This document shows, piece by piece, positions 6,397 to 11,446 of a stretch of 11,446 nucleotides of DNA. A program made the translations under genes and the position numbers. The DNA is from a bacterium UBP12_UBA5184 (lineage in GTDB: Bacteria; Vulcanimicrobiota; Vulcanimicrobiia; Vulcanimicrobiales; Vulcanimicrobiaceae), in NCBI GenBank assembly GCA_002413145.1, contig DHWK01000158.1:1-11446 (forward strand). The letters run 5' to 3'. The notes beneath the pieces are model-generated. The model did no database searches. It was not told where the DNA came from and saw nothing but the letters and a program-made list of their open reading frames with translations. Within the stretch, counting starts at the first letter, position 1; each line of letters opens with the position of its first letter.

Positions 6397-7676
6397 CCTG
6401 CCTCGGCCTCTCGCACCACACCGCGCCGGTCGACGTGCGCGAGCGTCACGTCTTTCCAGCCGCTCGGATGGCCGAAGCGCTGGTCGCGCTGCGCGACTAC
6501 GAGGCCGTCCGCGAAGCGGTGATGCTTTCGACCTGCGGCCGGATCGAAATCTACGCCGAACTCGAAGATTACGAAGCGGGCAGCGAACAGCTCAAAACAT
6601 TTCTGCGCAATTTCCGACACGGCGACGTCGAAGTCGACATCTCCTCGTACCTCTACACCTTGTTCGGCGCGGAAGCGATCGACCATCTCCTGCGCGTAGC
6701 CACCGGTCTCGACTCGATGCTCATCGGCGAAGCCGAGATCCTGGGACAAGTAAAGGACGCGTACGTCCAAGCGCAGCGCGCCGGTTCGCTCGGCAAGATC
6801 CTGCACGCGCTCTTCCGCGAAGCGCTGGCCGCCGGAAAAGCGGCGCGAACCCAGACGCGTATCGCCGGCCAGTCGACGAGCATTGCGAGCGCCGCGATCG
6901 AACTTGCGAAACGGCATCTGACCACGCTCTCCGGCAAGAGCATCTTGATCGTCGGCGCCGGCAAGATGGGTTCGCTCGCGGCCAAGCGGTTGCGCGACGA
7001 GGGTTGCCGCCGGCTCTTGATCGCGAACCGTTCGCAGAGCAAGGCACGCCGCATCGTCGACGACCTCAAAGCGGCTGAAGCGGTCGAACTGCCCGGGCTC
7101 GTCGACGCTCTAAGCGAGGCCGACGTCGTCGTAACCTCGACCGGAGCGACGCATTTCGTCGTGCGTCCCGAAAACGTCCGTCAGGCGATGGCGTCCCGTC
7201 CCGAGCGGCCGCTCTTCGTCGTCGACATTGCGGTGCCGCGCGACGTCGACCCCGACGTCGCGGGGATTGCGAACGTGACGCTCGTCGATATCGACGCGCT
7301 CAAAGGCGTCATCAATACGACGCTCGAGCAACGGCGCGAAGAGATCCCACTGGTCGAGGAGATCATTGCCGAACATACCAAGCGTTACGCCGACTGGTAT
7401 CAATCCCGTATCACGGTCCCCGTCGTCGCGTCGCTCGTCGAAAAGGCCGAAGCGATCCGCCAAAGCGAGATCGACCGGCTCTTCGCGCGTTGCCCCGAGC
7501 TGAGCGAGCGCGAACGGATGCTGATCACCGGAGCTTCTCTGACGATCATCTCAAAGTTGTTGCACGGCGTCGTCACCAAGCTCCGCCTGCAGGCGACGAG
7601 CAACCGCAGCGAGGCCTTGAGCCTGGCGCACACCCTAGAAGAACTCTTCGACCTTGAGCGCACTTCCGCGCGGTAA
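6387..7676 (+). CDS. hemA: Glutamyl-tRNA reductase
   Basis: HemA reduces glutamyl-tRNA(Glu) with NADPH to glutamate-1-semialdehyde, the committed step of C5 tetrapyrrole synthesis. The 429 residues cover all three domains. The catalytic domain starts ACLGLSHHTAPVDVRER and carries the nucleophile Cys50 in LSTCGRIEIYAE. GEAEILGQVKDAY and AGKAARTQTRI follow. The NADPH domain has IVGAGKMGSLAAKRL (Gly190-Gly195) and ANRSQSKARRI, and the C-terminal dimerisation region ends SLAHTLEELFDLE. The motif after Cys50 normally reads CNR; here Gly replaces Asn51, while Arg52 is kept. ATG 6387 gives the canonical N-terminus but has no Shine-Dalgarno of its own. The 3' end overlaps the next gene by 23 bp. Feedback control by heme is usual for this enzyme, but nothing here shows it directly. 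Confidence 0.98.
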   Translation: MPLACLGLSHHTAPVDVRERHVFPAARMAEALVALRDYEAVREAVMLSTCGRIEIYAELEDYEAGSEQLKTFLRNFRHGDVEVDISSYLYTLFGAEAIDHLLRVATGLDSMLIGEAEILGQVKDAYVQAQRAGSLGKILHALFREALAAGKAARTQTRIAGQSTSIASAAIELAKRHLTTLSGKSILIVGAGKMGSLAAKRLRDEGCRRLLIANRSQSKARRIVDDLKAAEAVELPGLVDALSEADVVVTSTGATHFVVRPENVRQAMASRPERPLFVVDIAVPRDVDPDVAGIANVTLVDIDALKGVINTTLEQRREEIPLVEEIIAEHTKRYADWYQSRITVPVVASLVEKAEAIRQSEIDRLFARCPELSERERMLITGASLTIISKLLHGVVTKLRLQATSNRSEALSLAHTLEELFDLERTSAR

Positions 7677-9171
7677 GGTCTTTCTGGTCGGTGCGGGCCC
7701 GGGCGATCCGGGCCTCCTGACACTCAAGGCCGCGCGCGCGATCGCAGCCTGCGACGTCCTCGTCTACGACTACTTGGCGGCGCCGCCGATCGTCGCGCTC
7801 GCTCCGCCCGATTGCGAGAGAATCTACGTCGGTAAGAAAGCCGGCGCGCACACGCTCTCGCAAAACGGCATCAGCGCGCTGCTGATCCGTCTCGCCGGCG
7901 AAGGCCGTCGCGTCGTCCGTTTGAAAGGCGGGGATGTCTTCGTTTTCGCGCGGGGCGCTGAGGAAGCTGGGGCACTGGCCGAAGCCGGCGTCCCCTTCGA
8001 GATCATCCCCGGCATCTCGTCGGCGTTGGCCGCACCGGCCTACGCCGGAATCCCGCTGACGCACCGCGCGCACAACACCGCGTTTACCGTCGCGACGGGT
8101 CACGAGGATCCTACGAAGAGCGCGTCGTCGCTCGACTTCGGGAAGCTCGCGAATCCGGCGCACACGCTCGTCCTCTTGATGGCGATGGCGAACTTGGCGG
8201 GCATCGTCGAACGCCTCCTCGCAAACGGTTTGCCGGCCTCGACGCCGGTCGCGCTCGTGCGGGAGGGGACCAAACCGCAACAAGAGACGCTGGTCGCAAC
8301 CTTGGCGACGATCGTCGCCGAGGTCGAACGGACCAGCTTTGCGGCGCCCGCTATCGTCGTCATCGGAGAGGTCGTACGCGAGCGCGAGCGGATCAGGTGG
8401 TTCGACAATCACCCGCTCTTCGGCAAGAAGGTCCTCATCACGCGGCCGCGCTCCGATGCCGATGCGCTCGCGACGAAACTCTGGGAGTTGGGCGCCGAGC
8501 CGCTGGTCGCACCGATAATCGAGATCGTACCGCCCGACGATGCCGAGCGCGCGGACATCGCGGTGCGCGAGGCGCGCGTCTACCATTGGATCGTCTTCAC
8601 CAGCCGAAACGGCGTCGAGGCCTTCTTCGATCGCTTGAGCGCCGGCGGTTCCGACGCGCGCGCGCTCGGCGACGTCATGGTTGCGGCGATCGGCCCCAAG
8701 ACGGCGGAACGGCTGATGGCTTACGGCGTGCGCGCCGATTTCGTCCCGACGCGGTTCCTGGGCGAAGAGGTCGCGGCCGGATTACTCGAGCGCACCGAAA
8801 GCGGCCAGCGCATCCTCATCTTCCGGGCGCAAGAAGCGCGCGACGTCGTGCCGGAGAGCCTGCGCGCGCAGGAACGGCGCGTCGATGTCGTCGCCGCCTA
8901 CAAAACCGTCGTCGTTCGCGATCCGGCGATCGCGGCTGCAGCGCAGAACGCCGACATCTGGACGTTCACGAGCCCGAGCACCGTCCACGGGTTGGTCGAA
9001 AACCTTCCGAACGCAGCGGAGGTTGCGCGCGCGAAAACGATCGCGTGCATCGGCCCGATCACCGCGCAAGCCGCGCACTCCGAAGGTTTCCCGGTCCACA
9101 TCGTCGCCGACGACTACACCGTCGACGGACTCCTCGAAGCGCTAGAGACGGCCGGCAGCACCGCCGGATGA
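7654..9171 (+). CDS. cobA-hemD: Uroporphyrinogen III methyltransferase / uroporphyrinogen III synthase fusion
   Basis: This 505-residue fusion has two domains. Residues 1-about 250 are the SAM-dependent methyltransferase (CobA/SUMT) that turns uroporphyrinogen III into precorrin-2. It shows VGAGPGDPGLLTLKA at 12-26, RLKGGDVFVFARGAEEA from Arg89, PGISSALAAPAYAGIPLTHR and TVATGHE. Residues 254-505 are a full-length HemD that cyclises hydroxymethylbilane with ring-D inversion: PLFGKKVLITRPRS, VFTSRNGVEAFFDRL, VAAIGPKTAE, then ILIFRAQEARDVV, TFTSPSTVHGL and ACIGPITAQAA. Such CobA-HemD fusions are known in several phyla. The start is TTG 7654, which precedes the methyltransferase core by six residues, has AGAAGAA 10 nt upstream and overlaps hemA by 23 bp. 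I see no in-frame ATG or GTG before the core. Its precorrin-2 product is the substrate of the CysG-N domain at 637-2607. Confidence 0.97.
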   Translation: MSALPRGKVFLVGAGPGDPGLLTLKAARAIAACDVLVYDYLAAPPIVALAPPDCERIYVGKKAGAHTLSQNGISALLIRLAGEGRRVVRLKGGDVFVFARGAEEAGALAEAGVPFEIIPGISSALAAPAYAGIPLTHRAHNTAFTVATGHEDPTKSASSLDFGKLANPAHTLVLLMAMANLAGIVERLLANGLPASTPVALVREGTKPQQETLVATLATIVAEVERTSFAAPAIVVIGEVVRERERIRWFDNHPLFGKKVLITRPRSDADALATKLWELGAEPLVAPIIEIVPPDDAERADIAVREARVYHWIVFTSRNGVEAFFDRLSAGGSDARALGDVMVAAIGPKTAERLMAYGVRADFVPTRFLGEEVAAGLLERTESGQRILIFRAQEARDVVPESLRAQERRVDVVAAYKTVVVRDPAIAAAAQNADIWTFTSPSTVHGLVENLPNAAEVARAKTIACIGPITAQAAHSEGFPVHIVADDYTVDGLLEALETAGSTAG

Positions 9172-9175
9172 CCCA

Positions 9176-9970
9176 ATGCGGCTAACCTTGGCGCCGCTGG
9201 GGAGCTACGACATCGCCGCGATGGCCGCGGCGCTCGTCGCCTTCGCAGCGTTTCGCATCGGCGCGCTCGACGCGACCGGGGCATTCGTCGCGTTTTTCGT
9301 CGGGACGTTGACCTACGGTGCGTTGCAGACGGCCGGCCTCGTCGTCTTGCTGGCGTTCTTCGTCAGTTCGGTCGCGCTGTCACGCCTCGGAAGAGAAATC
9401 AAACGCAGCCGTTTGAGTGACGTCGAAAAGACCGGCGCGCGCGACGCCGCGCAAGTCCTGGCCAACGGCGGCGTCGCGGCCGCCTGCGCGCTGGCTATCG
9501 CGCTCGGCTGGGATGGACGCTACGAGGTTGCGTTCGCCGGCGCGTTCGCCGCGGCGGCGGCCGATACGTGGGGCACCGAGATCGGAGCGCTCCTCGGCGG
9601 GGCGCCGCGCTCGATCCTCACCTTTCGCCCGGTCGGCACCGGCATCTCCGGCGGCGTCACACCCGTCGGTACCGTCGCCGAATTCGCCGGCGCGCTGTTT
9701 GTGGCGGCGACCGCCTACGCGTTCGGAATCCACGCCTTCCTTGCCGTACTGGCGGGCGGGTTCGGAGGCGCGCTCGTCGATTCAGTGCTCGGCGCATCGC
9801 TGCAGTCGTTGCGCTGGTGTCCGCAATGCGCGCGACCGTGCGAGCGAGATCCGCACTCCTGCGGCGCGACGACGTCGCACGCGCGCGGCTTGGTCTGGTT
9901 CGGTAACGACGGCGTCAACTTCGCGGCGACGCTGTCGGGCGCCGCGCTCGCTTTTGGGCTAGCCGGCTAG
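9176..9970 (+). CDS. DUF92 integral membrane protein (VTE6/polyprenyl-phosphate kinase-like family)
   Basis: This 264-residue protein with about six or seven hydrophobic segments belongs to the DUF92 family. Family blocks are LVVLLAFFVSSVALSRLGR, EKTGARDAAQVLANGGVAA, AAADTWGTEIGALLGG (Asp130), RPVGTGISGGVTPVGT, ALVDSVLGASLQSL and WFGNDGVNF. A cytoplasmic or luminal cysteine cluster, WCPQCARPCERDPHSCG (Cys215, 218, 222, 229), could bind zinc. The plant member VTE6 phosphorylates phytyl phosphate for tocopherol synthesis; bacterial members are mostly uncharacterised, so a lipid-phosphate kinase role is inference. It starts 4 bp after the cobA-hemD stop and is likely the last gene of the hemA transcript. 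The stop TAG shares a CTAG with the stop of the convergent glutaredoxin gene. Confidence 0.88.
   Translation: MRLTLAPLGSYDIAAMAAALVAFAAFRIGALDATGAFVAFFVGTLTYGALQTAGLVVLLAFFVSSVALSRLGREIKRSRLSDVEKTGARDAAQVLANGGVAAACALAIALGWDGRYEVAFAGAFAAAAADTWGTEIGALLGGAPRSILTFRPVGTGISGGVTPVGTVAEFAGALFVAATAYAFGIHAFLAVLAGGFGGALVDSVLGASLQSLRWCPQCARPCERDPHSCGATTSHARGLVWFGNDGVNFAATLSGAALAFGLAG
9959..9970. repeat. 12-bp perfect palindrome at convergent stop codons
   Basis: CTAGCCGGCTAG is self-complementary. Its right CTAG supplies the TAG stops of both the DUF92 gene (plus strand) and the glutaredoxin gene (minus strand). The 12-mer GCCGGCTAGCGC beginning inside it recurs at 6317-6328, on the right arm of the hairpin after the FAH gene. 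It may act as a short bidirectional termination or pausing structure; without T-runs this is weak. Confidence 0.5.
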
Positions 9971-10233
9971 CGCGCGGAAGCTGCAGCCTTTCCATACATC
10001 TTTTCGAGGTACGGAATGATGTCGTCGTCGTCATCCAGGACGACGTCGCCGTCGACCAGCACGGGGATGCTCGTCTGTCCGGAGACGGCCCTCACCTCTT
10101 GCCGCTCGGTATGCGAGCGAGGGACGTTGACGTTCTTATAGTCCAGCAGGAGATCGGTCAATTTCGCGCGGACGCGGGCGCAGTAGGGGCACCATTCCGC
10201 TTGATAGAGGACGATCTCGGAGGGGCGCCCCAT
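9967..10233 (-). CDS. Glutaredoxin-like thiol-disulfide oxidoreductase
   Basis: This 88-residue protein (89 if GTG 10236 is used) has the thioredoxin-fold glutaredoxin pattern. Counting from the GTG, the active site is CPYC at residues 16-19 after IVLYQAEW. A cis-proline loop TSIPVLVDGD and a C-terminal VLDDDDDIIPYLEKMYG follow, in place of the usual glutathione-binding DS/DD segment. Family members reduce disulfides or glutathione mixed disulfides in the cytoplasm, or bind thiol substrates as GST-N-like domains. GTG 10236 and ATG 10233 are adjacent codons; I chose the ATG. No good Shine-Dalgarno is visible. The gene is convergent with the DUF92 gene, sharing CTAG at the stops, and divergent from the TonB-like gene. 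Nothing ties it directly to tetrapyrrole synthesis. Confidence 0.92.
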   Translation of the reverse strand: MGRPSEIVLYQAEWCPYCARVRAKLTDLLLDYKNVNVPRSHTERQEVRAVSGQTSIPVLVDGDVVLDDDDDIIPYLEKMYGKAAASAR

Positions 10234-10369
10234 CACGTTCGCCCGGCTCGATGGGTCTCTGAATTCACGCTTCCTAAAGACCGCCGAGGAAGACGAAGGT
10301 TGCAGCGAAGGGCCGCCCCCCGCGAGCGCCTAACGTTGCATCCCCAGTCGGCGCGGAAGTCAGGCTCGT

Positions 10370-11182
10370 ATGTCCCAGTCGCGGTTGGAACGGTTTTCGA
10401 TCAGAGATGCGCTCGGTCTGTCGACCGTGCTACACGCCTTGATCGCGCCGCTTTTCGTCGTTTCGAGCGTCGCACTGGTGGGCGCGGGGCAGTCGGCGGA
10501 GCCGCTCGGTTTCCGCGGCGGTGAGCTGGCCGCCATCACGACGCTGACGATCGAACACCGTCAGCGACAACGCGCGACCCCACTGCAGGTCGAGGCTCGA
10601 CCGCTTGCGCCGAAAAAAGCCGAGCCGAAGCGCGCTCGCCCGGTCGCTCGGCATTCGAGCGCGGTCGATACGCCGGCGCAAGGCTCGTCTCGGGCGACGG
10701 CACGCCGCGGACGCGTGGCGGCCGCCGAGGGCAGCGCGATCATGAGCGTGATGCGGAACGCGATCGTGACGCAACCCGTCGCGGCGGCGACGCTCGCACC
10801 CAAAGCGGAGGCATCGGCGGCGAGCGCTCCGACGTCCGCACCCGGGAGCCAAGCGAGCGCGCCGACGGTGGTGCTGGCGGCGTCGGTCCAATCCGCTTCA
10901 GGGCACGGCTACGATTCGCCCAACGGCGGCTGGGGCCAGAATTTCGAGCGCCCGCTGCTGGCCGACGAAGGTTCCTTGAGCGATCTGCGTTCGAGATATC
11001 ACTTCGCCGCAACGATCACGGTCAATGTCGATGAAAATGGTCGCGCGACCAAGATCACCTTTCCGAATGCGGTTCCCGCGGACGCTCGTCCCGAGATCGA
11101 AAAGCGCCTGACGTCCCTGCGTTACGTCCCCGCCGAATGTAACGGGCTGCGCTGTCCGGCATCGCTCTCGATCGTCTTATAG
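10370..11182 (+). CDS. TonB-like protein with N-terminal membrane anchor
   Basis: This 270-residue protein starts with a basic stretch and one hydrophobic segment (about residues 14-40). Then comes a long low-complexity region rich in Ala, Ser, Pro, Lys and Arg (about 60-175) and a Gly/Asn-rich patch (GHGYDSPNGGWGQNF). The C-terminal domain, about 205-270, has the TonB_C rhythm: ATITVNVDENGRATKITFPN, then EIEKRLTSLRYVPAECNG. The architecture suggests an inner-membrane-anchored periplasmic protein passing energy or contact to the outer membrane. The linker lacks the classic Pro-Glu/Pro-Lys repeats, so a true ExbBD-linked TonB is unproven. Cys257 and Cys262 flank a tight turn and could form a disulfide. 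ATG 10370 has AGG 5 nt upstream. The 3' end overlaps the convergent arginase gene by 6 bp. Confidence 0.65.
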   Translation: MSQSRLERFSIRDALGLSTVLHALIAPLFVVSSVALVGAGQSAEPLGFRGGELAAITTLTIEHRQRQRATPLQVEARPLAPKKAEPKRARPVARHSSAVDTPAQGSSRATARRGRVAAAEGSAIMSVMRNAIVTQPVAAATLAPKAEASAASAPTSAPGSQASAPTVVLAASVQSASGHGYDSPNGGWGQNFERPLLADEGSLSDLRSRYHFAATITVNVDENGRATKITFPNAVPADARPEIEKRLTSLRYVPAECNGLRCPASLSIVL

Positions 11183-11446
11183 AATCGTCTTGCCGAGCGC
11201 CGAGAGAATCAATTCGACCGCGAGCTCGGCGGTGCGATTGCGCTGATCGAAGATCGGATTGATCTCGGTCACCTCGAACGACCCGAGCTTGCCCGAACTC
11301 GCGACCATCTCCATCGCCAAATGCGCCTCGCGATACGATAGCCCCCCGCGCACGGGCGTTCCGACGCCCGGCGCCTCCGCCGGGTCGATCCCATCCATAT
11401 CGAACGAGACGTGCAAGAGCCCGTCGGCCGCGACGATCGCCAGCGC
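11177..11446 (-). CDS. rocF: Arginase, C-terminal part (5' end outside window)
   Basis: The last 89 codons of an arginase/ureohydrolase gene enter from the right edge. Visible signatures are HVSFDMDGIDPAEAPGVGTP, with the DxDxxD manganese ligands, PVRGGLSYREAH, and FEVTEINPIFDQRNRTAELA, where the Glu of VTEINP matches the substrate-contacting Glu of arginases. The E-x-N-P-x-x-D-x-x-N-x-T-A pattern with the SALGKTIL ending favours arginase (arginine to ornithine and urea) over agmatinase or formimidoglutamase, but the N-terminal half is needed to be certain. The reading frame is open to the window edge; the in-frame TTG at 11416 is internal, not a start. The stop overlaps the TonB-like gene's end by 6 bp. 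Confidence 0.88.
   Translation of the reverse strand, partial: ALAIVAADGLLHVSFDMDGIDPAEAPGVGTPVRGGLSYREAHLAMEMVASSGKLGSFEVTEINPIFDQRNRTAELAVELILSALGKTIL

Noticed and set aside
7573..8586. Long minus-strand open frame (337 codons) opposite cobA-hemD
   Set aside because: It lies opposite conserved methyltransferase and HemD motifs, has no family resemblance, and is the kind of antisense frame that G+C-rich codon bias produces. The same holds for minus-strand frames at 802-1704 and 2685-3581.
10237..10369. Promoters or RNA genes in the divergent gap between the glutaredoxin and TonB-like genes
   Set aside because: TTGCAG (10300-10305) and TAACGT (10331-10336) are 25 bp apart. No structured RNA or operator stands out.
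1..11446. CRISPR arrays, tRNA/rRNA genes, insertion sequences or phage genes
   Set aside because: I saw no regularly spaced repeats, tRNA-like cloverleafs, transposase motifs or terminal inverted repeats anywhere in the window.

Overview
The window is G+C-rich (roughly two thirds by eye) bacterial chromosome. It is densely coding, uses GTG and TTG starts alongside ATG, and shows few strong ribosome binding sites. ALA is made by the C5 route (hemA + hemL), so this is not an alphaproteobacterium of the ALA-synthase type. The mix of fused tetrapyrrole enzymes and the codon style would suit an uncultured high-GC lineage such as Eremiobacterota/WPS-2 or a relative. That placement is a guess; no rRNA or taxonomic marker is present.

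Layout. (1) Positions 1-535, minus strand: the N-terminal part of an ArnT-like family-39 glycosyltransferase, cut by the window edge. (2) A 101-bp divergent gap holding an odd-centred palindrome just before the next start. (3) Positions 637-6293, plus strand: a tightly packed tetrapyrrole operon. It encodes a precorrin-2 dehydrogenase/porphobilinogen deaminase fusion with a half-length HemD-like tail, hemB, a MobA-like nucleotidyltransferase, hemL and a fumarylacetoacetate-hydrolase-family protein. The first four genes are joined by 4-bp ATGA/GTGA overlaps. (4) A 93-bp gap with a hairpin, an extended -10 candidate and a 9-codon upstream ORF. (5) Positions 6387-9970, plus strand: hemA, a cobA-hemD fusion and a DUF92 membrane protein. 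(6) A convergent minus-strand glutaredoxin whose stop codon shares a CTAG with the DUF92 stop. (7) A 133-bp divergent gap in which I see no firm promoter. (8) A TonB-like envelope protein at 10370-11182, converging with the C-terminal end of an arginase at the right edge.

Together the tetrapyrrole genes cover glutamyl-tRNA to glutamate-1-semialdehyde (HemA), ALA (HemL), porphobilinogen (HemB), hydroxymethylbilane (HemC), uroporphyrinogen III (HemD), precorrin-2 (CobA) and sirohydrochlorin (the CysG-N domain). This is the trunk shared by heme, siroheme and cobamides. The late heme enzymes (hemE, hemN/F, ferrochelatase) are not in the window.

The least ordinary features are the three-part fusion with a single HemD-like lobe and the Ser at the usual catalytic Asp position of its dehydrogenase domain. 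Three passenger genes of unclear role (MobA-like, FAH-like, DUF92) are embedded in the cluster, and the hemA leader is arranged unusually.
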